Counted from the stretch's first letter, positions 1 to 7,299 are shown. The stretch: DNA of 10,930 nt from Bacillota bacterium (GCA_016288175.1 JAEEYN010000004.1:1-10930), one strand, 5' to 3'. Notes: generated from the letters alone by a model not told the origin. Made by a program: numbers and translations.

Positions 1-660
1 CTGCAGGAAACGAAGCTGCAGGAGGGCCAGATCGACTTCGCGCCGGAGGGCTATCACGCCTACTGGCATTACGCCGTGAAGAAGGGCTATTCCGGCACCG
101 CCGTTTTTTCGAAGCAGGAGCCGCTTTCCGTCCGTTACGGCATGGACAGGGGCGAGGAATTCGAGGGCGAGGGCCGCGTTATAACGCTCGAGTTCCCGGA
201 ATCCTTTTTCGTCACGGTCTATACCCCGAACGCGCAGCGCGAGCTGACGCGGCTTGAGTATCGCTGCCGTTGGGAGGACGCCTTCCGCGAATACCTGACG
301 GAGCTCGATAAGGTGAAGCACGTCGTCGTCTGCGGCGATATGAACGTCGCCCATAATGAGATCGACCTCAAGAACGCCAAATCCAATATCGGAAACGCCG
401 GCTTTACATACGAGGAAAGGGAAAAATTCACGGCGCTGCTCGACGCGGGCTTTGCGGACAGCTTCCGCCGGGTCTATCCCGAAAGGACGGACGCCTATAC
501 CTGGTGGAGCTATATGTTCAAATCGCGCGAGCGGAACACCGGCTGGCGCATCGACTATTTCGTTGTCAGCGAAAGGCTTTTGCCGCGGGTGAAGGACGCG
601 CTGATCTATGCGGATGTAATGGGCAGCGATCATTGCCCCGTCGGGCTCATCCTCGACTGA
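1..660 (+). CDS. xth: Exodeoxyribonuclease III (5'-truncated by window edge)
   Basis: The frame is open from base 1 and ends at TGA 658-660, giving 219 visible residues. Family members are about 250-270 residues, so roughly 30 N-terminal residues (with the usual ISWNVNG start) lie outside the window. It belongs to the exonuclease/endonuclease/phosphatase fold family of AP endonucleases, which cut 5' of abasic sites and degrade 3' ends in base excision repair using Mg2+. Visible signatures are LQETK right at the edge (metal-binding Glu), VYTPNAQ, GDMNVAH (catalytic Asp/Asn), TWWSYM, GWRIDYFVVS and the terminal GSDHCPV (Asp-His catalytic pair). All the catalytic motifs expected in this portion are intact. 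A GTG at 76 is an internal valine, not the start. dapF follows after 30 bases in the same direction, so the two may be cotranscribed. Confidence 0.95.
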   Translation: MQETKLQEGQIDFAPEGYHAYWHYAVKKGYSGTAVFSKQEPLSVRYGMDRGEEFEGEGRVITLEFPESFFVTVYTPNAQRELTRLEYRCRWEDAFREYLTELDKVKHVVVCGDMNVAHNEIDLKNAKSNIGNAGFTYEEREKFTALLDAGFADSFRRVYPERTDAYTWWSYMFKSRERNTGWRIDYFVVSERLLPRVKDALIYADVMGSDHCPVGLILD

Positions 661-690
661 ACGGAACACTATTTTTCGGGGGAGAATAAT

Positions 691-1530
691 ATGGAATTCA
701 AATTCGCGAAAATGCACGGCCTCGGCAACGACATGGTCGTCATCGACGACCGCGAGGAGAGGATAAGCGATATCAACGATTTCGCGATGAAGATCCTCCA
801 CCGCAATATCGGCGTCGGCGCGGACAGCCTGCTCGTTATCAGAAATTCGAAGATCGCGGATATCAAGATGCTGATCCTCAATATCGACGGCAGCGAAGCG
901 GAAATGTGCGGCAACGGTATCCGCTGCTTCGTCAAATACTGCATCGAAAAGGGCATCATGGATAAGCCCGATTTCACGGTCGAAACGCTTTCCGGCATCA
1001 AACGGCCCCATGCAGTCGTCGAAAACGGCGTTGTGACCGGCATAGGTGTCGATATGGGCGAACCGAAGCTTGCCTGCGAGGAGATCCCGGTTTCCGCGGA
1101 GGGCGAATTCCAGCAGAAGCACCTTTATTCCCACGGCCGCCGCTTCACCGTTACGAGCGTCAATACCGGCGTTCCGCATACCGTCGCCTTTGTGGACGAC
1201 GCGGACCTTACGGACGTTGAGTATTACGGCAAGGATATCGAGCACAGCCCGATCTTCCCGAGAAGGACGAATGTCGACTTCGTGCAGGTCGTTGATACCG
1301 AAAATATCATCATGCGCGCATGGGAGCGCGGCTGCGGCTGCACCCTCTGCTGCGGCACCGGCGCCTGCGCTTCCGTCGTCGCCTGCATCCTTGCGGGCCA
1401 TACGGGGCGGAAGGTGAACGTTCATATGGAGCTCGGCACGCTCGTTATCGAGTGGCTGCCCGACAACAGCCTCTATATGTTCGGCCCCGCGAAGACGGTC
1501 TGCGAAGGCGTTTTCTACCTTGACGAATGA
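691..1530 (+). CDS. dapF: Diaminopimelate epimerase
   Basis: This 279-residue cytoplasmic enzyme interconverts LL- and meso-diaminopimelate, without a cofactor, by a two-cysteine acid/base mechanism, supplying lysine and peptidoglycan precursors. It shows the N-terminal HGLGNDMVVID motif, the first catalytic cysteine Cys73 in EMCGNGIRCF, His163 in VPHTV, Glu212-Arg213 in WERG, and the second catalytic cysteine Cys221 in CCGTGA. Length is normal. The start ATG at 691 has a GGGGGAGA ribosome binding site at about 678-685. It lies 30 bases after xth and overlaps the next gene by ATGA (1527-1530), which implies translational coupling. An oddity is the segment 215-226: the usual Glu of the GET triplet is Cys217 and the usual Ala before the catalytic Cys is Cys220, giving five cysteines in twelve residues. 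The catalytic residues themselves are retained, so it should be active. Confidence 0.96.
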   Translation: MEFKFAKMHGLGNDMVVIDDREERISDINDFAMKILHRNIGVGADSLLVIRNSKIADIKMLILNIDGSEAEMCGNGIRCFVKYCIEKGIMDKPDFTVETLSGIKRPHAVVENGVVTGIGVDMGEPKLACEEIPVSAEGEFQQKHLYSHGRRFTVTSVNTGVPHTVAFVDDADLTDVEYYGKDIEHSPIFPRRTNVDFVQVVDTENIIMRAWERGCGCTLCCGTGACASVVACILAGHTGRKVNVHMELGTLVIEWLPDNSLYMFGPAKTVCEGVFYLDE

Positions 1531-2570
1531 ATCGGGAAGCGGAAAACAAAAGCGAAAAGCTGTTTTCGATCCTGAAACCGGGGAAAGCTTATTCCGCGGA
1601 CTGCCTGCCGCCCGTGCTGCTCGCGCCGATGGCGGGGGTCACGGACAGCGTTTTCCGGAGGATATGCATCGAAAAGGGCTGCGATTTCACCTTCACGGAG
1701 ATGGTCAGCGCCAACGGCCTGCATTACAACAACAAAAAGACGCAGGAGCTGATCTCGATCTCGGAGGCGGAAAAGCCCTGCGGCGTGCAGCTTTTCGGGC
1801 ACGATCCCGAGATCATCGCGGAAACGGTCGAAAGGCTTTTCGATAAGCTCGTCGACAGCTCGGGCGTCAGCGTTGTGGATATCAACATGGGCTGCCCCGC
1901 GCCGAAGATCACGTCGAACGGCGACGGCTCGGCGCTGATGAAAAACCCCGTTCTCGCGGGGAAGATCATCGAATCTGCCGTCAAGGCTTCGCCCGTTCCC
2001 GTCAGCGTCAAATTCCGCAAGGGCTGGGACGGTGAGCATGTCAACGCCGTTGAATTCGCGAAGATCGCGGAAAATTCAGGCGCGGCGTTTATGACCGTTC
2101 ACGGCAGGACGCGGATGCAGATGTATTCCGGCACTGCGGACCGCGGGATCATCAAAGCGGTCGTCGACGCGGTATCGGTCCCGGTCATAGGCAACGGCGA
2201 TATTTTTACGGCGGAGTCCGCGCTCGCGATGCTTGAAGAAACAGGCTGCGCGGGCATCATGGCCGCCCGCGGCGCGCAGGGGAATCCCTTCCTTTTCGCC
2301 GAGATCAAAGCGGCGCTGACGGGCGCTTCGTACATGGAGCCGACGCCCGTCGAAAAGCTCGACGCGGCGCTCACTCATTTTACCGAATACGTTGCGGAGC
2401 ACGGCGGCGGTTCGTTCGTGGATATGCGCAAGCACGTCGCCTGGTACACGAAGGGCATGTACGGCGGAACGGAGCTGCGGCGCCGGGTCAATGACTGCGC
2501 GGACGGCGAGGACCTCGTACGCATCGTTCGGGATTTCCGGCAAAAATTTATTGAACGAGCCAAAAAATAA
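1527..2570 (+). CDS. dusB: tRNA-dihydrouridine synthase (DusB-like)
   Basis: This 347-residue FMN/NADPH-dependent enzyme reduces specific uridines of tRNA to dihydrouridine. The N-terminal TIM barrel shows LAPMAGVTD (about 32-40), MVSANGLHY (59-67), VQLFGHDP (87-94), DINMGCPAPK with the catalytic Cys123, VSVKFRKGWD with Lys162, VHGRTR with His192, IGNGDI (221-226) and ARGAQGNP (247-254) for FMN phosphate binding. A helical C-terminal domain follows. The start at 1527 overlaps the dapF stop by four bases. It gives an N-terminal extension somewhat longer than usual (about 31 residues before LAPMAG), but there is no better start inside. Assignment to the DusB subgroup rests on overall motif pattern and its common occurrence in Firmicutes; the precise tRNA position modified cannot be told from sequence alone. 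Confidence 0.93.
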   Translation: MNREAENKSEKLFSILKPGKAYSADCLPPVLLAPMAGVTDSVFRRICIEKGCDFTFTEMVSANGLHYNNKKTQELISISEAEKPCGVQLFGHDPEIIAETVERLFDKLVDSSGVSVVDINMGCPAPKITSNGDGSALMKNPVLAGKIIESAVKASPVPVSVKFRKGWDGEHVNAVEFAKIAENSGAAFMTVHGRTRMQMYSGTADRGIIKAVVDAVSVPVIGNGDIFTAESALAMLEETGCAGIMAARGAQGNPFLFAEIKAALTGASYMEPTPVEKLDAALTHFTEYVAEHGGGSFVDMRKHVAWYTKGMYGGTELRRRVNDCADGEDLVRIVRDFRQKFIERAKK

Positions 2571-2580
2571 AGTAAATAAT
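2551..2580 (+). promoter_or_regulatory. Weak candidate promoter for glycogen phosphorylase gene
   Basis: TTGAAC at 2551-2556 is followed after 18 bases by AATAAT (2575-2580), or after 16 bases by TAAATA, in an AT-rich stretch that begins at the very end of the dus gene. The spacing and the -35 are fair, the -10 is not good. The phosphorylase could equally be transcribed from the upstream operon, as no terminator is seen in the 48-base gap. Confidence 0.25.
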
Positions 2581-2618
2581 CATATTTCCATAACCTTAAT
2601 AAGAGGAGAACCGAAACT

Positions 2619-4997
2619 ATGTTAATGGATGCAAAGGGCATTATCCGGCGCGCGGAGGACATCCTTCGCGGGGATTATCAGGTCGAACTGGGCGAAGCGA
2701 ATTCCAAACAGCTCCACAGGGCGATCTCAAGCGCAGTTATGTACGCGATCGCGGACGATTGGCGCAGGAGCCGCCGCGTTCGCGAAAAGAACCGCAGGGC
2801 GTATTACATCTCCGCCGAGTATCTGACCGGCAGGATGATCTATAACAACCTTTATTCGCTGAAGCTGCTGGACGATGTGAAGCGCCTTCTCGCAGTGCGC
2901 GGCGTGGATATCGCCATCATGGAGGATATCGAGGACTGCGCTCTCGGCAACGGCGGTCTCGGCCGTCTCGCCGCCTGCTTCCTCGACAGCGCCGCGACGC
3001 ATGATCTGCCCCTCGACGGCTACGGCATCCGCTATAAATTCGGCCTTTTCAAGCAGGAATTCATCAACGGCTTCCAGGCGGAGAAGGCGGATGACTGGCA
3101 GCGCCAGGGCGATCCCTGGAGCCGCAGGCGCGACGACAAGACCGTCACCGTCGAATTCGCAACGGGCAAAGTCATCGCCGTTCCCTACGATATGCCCGTG
3201 ATCGGTTACAACACCTGTACCGTCGGCACGCTGCGCCTTTTCCAGAGCGAAGCGGAGGAGGAATTCAATTTCGCCGCGTTCAACTCCCAGGAATACGCCC
3301 TTGCTGTCCGCGAAAAGAACGCCGTGGAGGACATCACCCGCGTGCTTTACCCGAACGACAGCACCTACGAGGGTAAGCGCCTGCGCCTGAAGCAGCAGTA
3401 CTTCCTTTCGAGCGCGTCCCTGCAGGACATCATGCGCCGCCATAAGCGTATTTTCGGAACGAGCGACAATTTCGCGGAGATGAACTGCGTCCAGCTCAAC
3501 GATACCCATCCGACCGTAAGCATTCCGGAGCTCGTCCGCCTGCTCATTGAGGACGGAAGGAGCTTCGGGGAAGCGCTCGATATCGCCCGCCGCACCTTCA
3601 ATTATACGAACCATACCCTGATGAGCGAAGCGCTCGAGACCTGGGACGTCGGCCTTTTCAAGAGCGTTATCCCGAATATCTACGACATCATCGAGAAGAT
3701 CGACGCCCATCTTCAGAAGGAGCTCGCTTCCCGCGGCGTTCCGGCCGAAAAGATCGCCGGCATGCGCATCATCGCGGACGGCCGCATCCATATGGCGCGT
3801 CTTGCGACCTATGTTTCGACCTATGTCAACGGCGTTGCGAAGATCCACTCCAACCTGCTCAAGACCGAAGTGCTCCACGACTGGTATGAAGTCTATCCGG
3901 AGCGCTTCCAGAACAAGACCAACGGCATCACCCAGCGCCGCTTCCTCGGCCTCTGCAACCCCGGCCTTTCCCGCCTTATCGGCGAGCGGATCGGCTACGG
4001 TTTCCTCACCGACCTCGACGAGCTCAAGCAGCTCGAGCCGATGATCGACGACGGCATGATCAACGAATTCATCGCCGTGAAGAAGGATCTCAAGCAGAAG
4101 CTTTCGAAGATCCTTGCGGAGAAGGAGGGCGCGGATATCCCCGCCGATTTCGTTTTCGACGTTCAGGTCAAGCGTATGCACGAATACAAGCGCCAGCTCA
4201 TGAACGCGCTCTCGATCGTTCATATCTATAAGGAGCTCAAGGCGGGTCACCTTGCGGACATGCCGAAGGTCGCGTTCATCTTCGGCGCGAAGGCCGCTCC
4301 GGGCTATTTCATGGCGAAGAACATCATCAAGTTCATCAACGAGATTGCCCGCAAGGTCAATTCCGATCCGGAAGTCAACGGCAGGATCCGCGTCGTGTTC
4401 GCCGCCAACTACAACTGCTCCTACGCGGAGCATATCATCCCCGCCGCCGATATCAGCGAGCAGATCTCGCCCGCAGGCACGGAGGCGAGCGGCACCGGCA
4501 ACATGAAGTTCATGCTCAACGGCGCGGTCACCCTCGGAACCTACGACGGCGCGAATATCGAGATCGTCGAATGCGCGGGCGAGGAGAACAACTATATCTT
4601 CGGCGCGAAGGTGGAGGAGCTCTCGAGGCTGCGCCCGCACTACGATCCGCGCAAGATCTATGACAGCGATCCCATCGTGAAGAGGACTGTCGATTCGCTG
4701 ATCGACGGCAGCATCGCCAATGATCCGGACAGCGCGCGCGTATTCAGGGAGATCTGGAACTCCCTGCTTGTCGGCGATTGGCGCAAGCCCGATTATTACT
4801 TTAATCTCTACGATTTCGAGGACTATGTCAATACCAAGCTCCGCGCGATCTACGATACCCGCGATGAGCGCGCGTTCGCGAAGAAATGCCTTATGAATAC
4901 CGTCAATGCCGGCAAGTTCTCCAGCGACCGCACGATCCGCGAGTACGCGAAGGAGATCTGGCATATCGAAAGGAACGATCCGGACGGAATAATGTAA
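2619..4997 (+). CDS. glgP: Glycogen/starch/maltodextrin phosphorylase
   Basis: This 792-residue GT35-family enzyme releases glucose-1-phosphate from the non-reducing ends of alpha-1,4-glucans using inorganic phosphate and a pyridoxal phosphate cofactor. Visible motifs are YYISAEYLTGRM (about 62-73), LGNGGLGRLAACFLDS (109-124), DGYGIRYKFGLF (133-144), QLNDTHPT, ITQRRFL, VKRMHEYKRQ, and EASGTGNMKF with the PLP-binding Lys630, followed by GTYDGANIEI. Length matches bacterial members. The ATG at 2619 was chosen over the in-frame ATG at 2625 because AGAGGAG at 2602-2608 is then at a workable distance of 10 bases. The gene stands between the repair/cell-wall/tRNA cluster and the sigma operon and is followed by a strong terminator. 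No other glycogen genes are in view, so a role in storage glycogen versus imported maltodextrin breakdown (malP-like) cannot be decided. Confidence 0.96.
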   Translation: MLMDAKGIIRRAEDILRGDYQVELGEANSKQLHRAISSAVMYAIADDWRRSRRVREKNRRAYYISAEYLTGRMIYNNLYSLKLLDDVKRLLAVRGVDIAIMEDIEDCALGNGGLGRLAACFLDSAATHDLPLDGYGIRYKFGLFKQEFINGFQAEKADDWQRQGDPWSRRRDDKTVTVEFATGKVIAVPYDMPVIGYNTCTVGTLRLFQSEAEEEFNFAAFNSQEYALAVREKNAVEDITRVLYPNDSTYEGKRLRLKQQYFLSSASLQDIMRRHKRIFGTSDNFAEMNCVQLNDTHPTVSIPELVRLLIEDGRSFGEALDIARRTFNYTNHTLMSEALETWDVGLFKSVIPNIYDIIEKIDAHLQKELASRGVPAEKIAGMRIIADGRIHMARLATYVSTYVNGVAKIHSNLLKTEVLHDWYEVYPERFQNKTNGITQRRFLGLCNPGLSRLIGERIGYGFLTDLDELKQLEPMIDDGMINEFIAVKKDLKQKLSKILAEKEGADIPADFVFDVQVKRMHEYKRQLMNALSIVHIYKELKAGHLADMPKVAFIFGAKAAPGYFMAKNIIKFINEIARKVNSDPEVNGRIRVVFAANYNCSYAEHIIPAADISEQISPAGTEASGTGNMKFMLNGAVTLGTYDGANIEIVECAGEENNYIFGAKVEELSRLRPHYDPRKIYDSDPIVKRTVDSLIDGSIANDPDSARVFREIWNSLLVGDWRKPDYYFNLYDFEDYVNTKLRAIYDTRDERAFAKKCLMNTVNAGKFSSDRTIREYAKEIWHIERNDPDGIM

Positions 4998-5006
4998 ACG
5001 AACAAA

Positions 5007-5022
5007 GCCGCTTTTTCGCGGC
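5007..5022 (+). terminator. Small GC hairpin just after glgP
   Basis: GCCGC (5007-5011) and GCGGC (5018-5022) form a five-pair stem with a TTTTTC loop, nine bases after the glgP stop. It lacks its own T tract and probably assists the stronger hairpin right behind it as a 3'-end stabiliser. Confidence 0.35.
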
Positions 5023-5026
5023 ACGC

Positions 5027-5060
5027 CCGGGCCGGAGCGGCGCTTCGGCCCGGTTTTCAT
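5027..5060 (+). terminator. Rho-independent terminator of glgP
   Basis: CCGGGCCG (5027-5034) pairs perfectly with CGGCCCGG (5046-5053). The stem can extend inward by a G-U, an A-T and a G-C pair to leave a five-base loop. TTTT (5054-5057) follows. It separates glgP from the sigma factor operon. Confidence 0.8.
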
Positions 5061-5068
5061 TATTCTTT

Positions 5069-5097
5069 GTAACCTTTCCGAAAAAAGCGTGTTTAAT
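5069..5097 (+). promoter_or_regulatory. Candidate ECF-type promoter of the sigma/anti-sigma operon
   Basis: TGTAACC (5069-5075) resembles the AAC-containing -35 of ECF sigma promoters, and CGTGTTTAAT (5088-5097) resembles a CGT-type -10. Between AAC and CGT there are 14 bases, slightly shorter than the about 16 usual for well-known ECF promoters, so this is tentative. ECF operons often transcribe themselves from such a promoter, and it is properly placed, after the glgP terminator and about 35 bases before the gene. Confidence 0.4.
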
Positions 5098-5131
5098 AGG
5101 GTGAAGGCTTTCAATTCCAAAGGAGAGCGGC

Positions 5132-5692
5132 ATGAAGGATTCAAGGATCGTTGACAAATACCTTGCAAGGGACGATTCCGCGCTTAAGGCCACCGCCGAA
5201 AAATACGGCGGGAGGCTGAAACAGCTCGCCCTTCGCCTGCTCGCGGACGATTTCGCCGCGGAGGAATGCGTGAGCGACGCGTATCTCGCGGCGTGGAACA
5301 GCATCCCGCCGAACGAGCCGAGGGACTATCTTTTCCCGTTCCTCGCGCGGATCGTGAAGCAGCGTGCGCTGAATCGCATCCGCAGCGACCGGACCAAGAA
5401 GCGCGCCGCGCAGCTGACGGAGCTCACGCGGGAGATGGAGGAGTGCATCCCCTTCTCCGCGGACGTTTCGCAGGAAGCGGAAGCAAAGGAGCTCATCCGC
5501 CTGATCAACGGATTTCTCGGCGGCCTTGAAAAGCAGAAGCGGGATATTTTCGTCCGCCGCTACTTTTTTCTGGACAGCGTCCGTGAAATCGCCGGGGATC
5601 TCGGCCGCAGCGAAAGTTCGGTCAAAACGACGCTCTTTCGTCTTCGGGAAAAGCTGAAGGCATATCTCAAAGCGGAGGGCTACCGGGTCTAA
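5132..5692 (+). CDS. ECF-type sigma-70 family RNA polymerase sigma factor
   Basis: This 186-residue protein has the two-domain layout of extracytoplasmic function sigma factors. Region 2 covers about 20-95, including the CVSDAYLAAWNSIPPN core-binding segment and the basic VKQRALNRIRSDRTKKR stretch. After a linker, region 4 (about 120-180) has a helix-turn-helix ending in SESSVKTTLFRLREKLKAYL, which would contact the -35. There is no region 1.1 or 3, and no C-terminal extension. The start ATG at 5132 has AAAGGAGA (about 5119-5126) in front. The next gene begins 16 bases after its stop and encodes a membrane protein, a typical sigma/anti-sigma pair. The target genes and the activating signal cannot be deduced; autoregulation from the TGTAACC element upstream is likely but unproven. 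Confidence 0.93.
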   Translation: MKDSRIVDKYLARDDSALKATAEKYGGRLKQLALRLLADDFAAEECVSDAYLAAWNSIPPNEPRDYLFPFLARIVKQRALNRIRSDRTKKRAAQLTELTREMEECIPFSADVSQEAEAKELIRLINGFLGGLEKQKRDIFVRRYFFLDSVREIAGDLGRSESSVKTTLFRLREKLKAYLKAEGYRV

Positions 5693-5708
5693 CGGAAAGG
5701 AGTTTATT

Positions 5709-6638
5709 ATGAACGGTATCGATGGCCTTGATATTACAAACGGCATCAACGAAGAATTTATAGCGTCCGCGGCAAAAACGCGCGGCGCAAGGCGCACTCT
5801 TTGGTATTCGCTGGCCGCTGCCGCCTGCGCCGTTGCCGCGGCGGTCGCCGTCACCGCTGCGCTGAGGGGAGGGACCCCGCAGCCCGAAACGCAAAGCGCG
5901 CTCATGCCCGCGCAAACGGGAACAAGCGAAACGGCGCCGACCGCAGTGCAGACCGCAGCGCCGACCGAGGCACCGACGCCGGAGCCGGTGATACTATACG
6001 CGCCCGGAGCAGGCGGCATCCAAGAGTTCGTGCCGTCCCACGGCGGGACGAACATCGACGGCGCGCTGAATCGCGCGATCAACGACGGCGAGCACGAGGA
6101 CTGCCTCTTCGCCGTGGATATCGGCGTTACCGATCTCACAGCGGACGTCTATGAGATGCTGACGGAGGAATTTTTGAAGTGCGCAAAGGATCCGTACTAC
6201 AAAAAATACTGCGATATAGAGAGAAAGTGGAGCAACGAATGCCGGAAGCGGCTGCAGGAGATCAACGAAATCGCCGGCACGACCGAACAGTCCTCGCCGG
6301 AGTGGATGGAGGCTTATAACAGGAAGCGGGAGGAATACGTACTCACGCAGATGGACCGCTACGAATGGAACCGCTGCAAGGCGGCAAATGCAGCATACCA
6401 TGAGGCCGAGGCAAGGCTCGGAAGCTACAGCGTGGAGCCGAAGGTCGTGGCGCTTGCGGCGGAACGGCTGGACGCAGAGTTCGAAAGGCTCAAATCCGCC
6501 GGACTCAACGTCTATCGCAACGAAAAAGGCGGCATCTGCGGCTACCTGACCGCCGAGCAGATCCGCAATTTCCCCGGTTCGACCGATTACGGCTACTATA
6601 TCATCTGGCAGGGCCATGACGGCGGGATCGCGGAATGA
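5709..6638 (+). CDS. Probable membrane anti-sigma factor with unknown extracytoplasmic domain
   Basis: This 309-residue protein is encoded 16 bases behind the sigma factor with AAAGGAG at 5696-5702. A short cytoplasmic N-terminus of about 28 residues carries a GINEEFIASAA segment, a pattern commonly seen in proteins paired with clostridial ECF factors and likely the sigma-binding part. One transmembrane helix follows (about 31-53, Ala/Val-rich). Residues 54-95 are a Thr/Pro/Ala/Gln-rich linker through the cell wall. The exterior domain (about 96-309) is largely helical and charged between 145 and 265, with WxxEC/RxRL-type coiled-coil character, and ends with GYLTAEQIRNFPGSTDYGYY. I do not recognise a named family for the exterior domain. 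Order and topology are seen; the anti-sigma role is inferred from context and topology. A terminator follows at 6651-6691. Confidence 0.7.
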   Translation: MNGIDGLDITNGINEEFIASAAKTRGARRTLWYSLAAAACAVAAAVAVTAALRGGTPQPETQSALMPAQTGTSETAPTAVQTAAPTEAPTPEPVILYAPGAGGIQEFVPSHGGTNIDGALNRAINDGEHEDCLFAVDIGVTDLTADVYEMLTEEFLKCAKDPYYKKYCDIERKWSNECRKRLQEINEIAGTTEQSSPEWMEAYNRKREEYVLTQMDRYEWNRCKAANAAYHEAEARLGSYSVEPKVVALAAERLDAEFERLKSAGLNVYRNEKGGICGYLTAEQIRNFPGSTDYGYYIIWQGHDGGIAE

Positions 6639-6650
6639 ACGGCTGAAAAC

Positions 6651-6691
6651 AGAAGGAGCCTCCCGGAAGCATATCCGGGAGACTTCTTTTT
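6651..6691 (+). terminator. Rho-independent terminator of the sigma/anti-sigma operon
   Basis: CTCCCGGA (6660-6667) pairs perfectly with TCCGGGAG (6674-6681) around a six-base loop. The outer AGAAG (6651-6655) can pair with CTTCT (6683-6687) across a small bulge, and a T run (6687-6691) follows. Confidence 0.85.
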
Positions 6692-6701
6692 GTTCCGGCT
6701 A

Positions 6702-6730
6702 TTGAATAACGCCGGGGAAAATGGTAAAAT
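6702..6730 (+). promoter_or_regulatory. Sigma-A promoter of the dCMP deaminase/thyX genes
   Basis: TTGAAT (6702-6707) lies exactly 17 bases before TAAAAT (6725-6730), and the -10 is preceded by TGG, a perfect extended -10 element. Transcription would start near 6737, giving an untranslated leader of about 43 bases. Confidence 0.75.
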
Positions 6731-6739
6731 AGCTTGAAA

Positions 6740-6755
6740 AGGCAAGAAATTGCCT
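6740..6755 (+). other. GAAA-tetraloop hairpin at the predicted 5' end of the transcript
   Basis: AGGCAA (6740-6745), loop GAAA, TTGCCT (6750-6755) form a perfect six-pair stem closed by a GNRA-type tetraloop, a few bases downstream of the inferred transcription start. Such 5' hairpins can protect messages from 5' decay; that role here is inference. Confidence 0.45.
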
Positions 6756-6769
6756 GAAGAAACCAACTT

Positions 6770-6774
6770 GGGGG
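6770..6774 (+). promoter_or_regulatory. Ribosome binding site that sets the dCMP deaminase start
   Basis: GGGGG lies five bases before the ATG at 6780. An upstream in-frame TTG at 6750 has no ribosome binding site and lies within the hairpin stem, so 6780 is the start. Confidence 0.75.
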
Positions 6775-6779
6775 AACCA

Positions 6780-7214
6780 ATGAACCGCATCAGCAAGGAC
6801 GAATACTATCTTTCCATCGCCGCTTCCGTGGCGAAGCGCTCCACCTGCCTTCGCAGGCAGTACGGCGCCGTCATCATCAAGAACGACGAGATCATCTCCA
6901 CCGGCTATAACGGCGCGGCAAGGGGCGAAGCCAACTGCTGCGATACCGGCGTCTGCTGGCGCGAGGCGAACAACATCCCCCACGGCGAACAGTACGAAAA
7001 ATGCGTTGCCGTCCACGCGGAGCAGAACGCGATCATCTCCGCCGCCCGCGGGGAAATGCTCGGCAGCGTTCTATATCTTGCCGGTTTCGACGCGAACGGC
7101 GAGCTTGCTGAGCCCGCGCCATGCATGATCTGCCGCCGCATGATCAAAAACGCCGGCATCGCGGAGGTCGTTTCGAAATCCGACGACGGCTCAATCAAGA
7201 GAACAAAGGTATAA
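6780..7214 (+). CDS. comEB: Deoxycytidylate (dCMP) deaminase
   Basis: This 144-residue zinc enzyme of the cytidine deaminase fold converts dCMP to dUMP, the substrate for thymidylate synthesis. The catalytic zinc site is HAEQNAI (His79, Glu81 as proton shuttle) with PAPCMICRRM (Cys115 and Cys118). The insert between about 53 and 75 (CCDTGVC...IPHG...C) matches the accessory zinc-binding and effector region of dCMP deaminases of the ComEB type and separates it from plain cytidine or tRNA adenosine deaminases. Length fits. The symbol follows the Bacillus name for this family and does not imply a competence function; no comE genes are here. The gene directly downstream is thyX, which consumes the dUMP produced, so the pair makes a short thymidylate route under one promoter at 6702-6730. 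Confidence 0.93.
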   Translation: MNRISKDEYYLSIAASVAKRSTCLRRQYGAVIIKNDEIISTGYNGAARGEANCCDTGVCWREANNIPHGEQYEKCVAVHAEQNAIISAARGEMLGSVLYLAGFDANGELAEPAPCMICRRMIKNAGIAEVVSKSDDGSIKRTKV

Positions 7215-7221
7215 ACGCCGC

Positions 7222-7284
7222 GTTAATCAGCAGTTACTCGAGGGGAAGCCATGCGGTCTGAGCGAAAGGCATGCCCCTATTAAC
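7222..7284 (+). promoter_or_regulatory. Possible structured RNA leader of thyX
   Basis: In the 85-base gap before thyX three nested helices can form. GTTAAT (7222-7227) pairs with ATTAAC (7279-7284). AGGGG (7241-7245) pairs with CCCCT (7274-7278), directly stacked on the first on the 3' side. CATGC (7250-7254) pairs with GCATG (7269-7273). They leave a 13-base 5' insert, a four-base bulge (AAGC) and a 14-base apical loop rich in purines (ends GCGAAAG). The ribosome binding site AAAAGGAG (7285-7292) follows immediately and is not paired in this fold. I could not match it to a riboswitch class I know. It may be a cis-regulatory RNA or only a processing/stability element. Confidence 0.4.
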
Positions 7285-7299
7285 AAAAGGAGATACTTT

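Noticed and set aside
5007..5060. Two tandem hairpins behind glgP as an attenuator or riboswitch for the sigma factor
   Set aside because: They lie right after the glgP stop, the second has a T tract, and the candidate promoter of the next operon is downstream, so ordinary termination explains them.
2727..5168. Very long open frame (813 codons) on the minus strand opposite glgP
   Set aside because: It is a shadow of the GC-rich phosphorylase gene: the plus-strand product has all catalytic motifs, whereas the antisense product is low-complexity (Arg/Leu/Asp/Glu/Val-rich) with no ribosome binding site or domain.
5141..6139. 332-codon minus-strand frame opposite the sigma/anti-sigma genes
   Set aside because: Antisense to two clearly coding genes, with no recognisable domain; its length follows from codon bias of the plus strand.
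6750..6779. TTG at 6750 as start of the dCMP deaminase
   Set aside because: No ribosome binding site, it lies inside the GAAA-loop hairpin, and the ATG at 6780 has GGGGG at proper spacing and gives the family's usual N-terminus.
7222..7284. Leader of thyX as a known riboswitch (tetrahydrofolate, TPP, purine, ZTP)
   Set aside because: The conserved core sequences of these classes, as I remember them, are not present; only the helices are supported.
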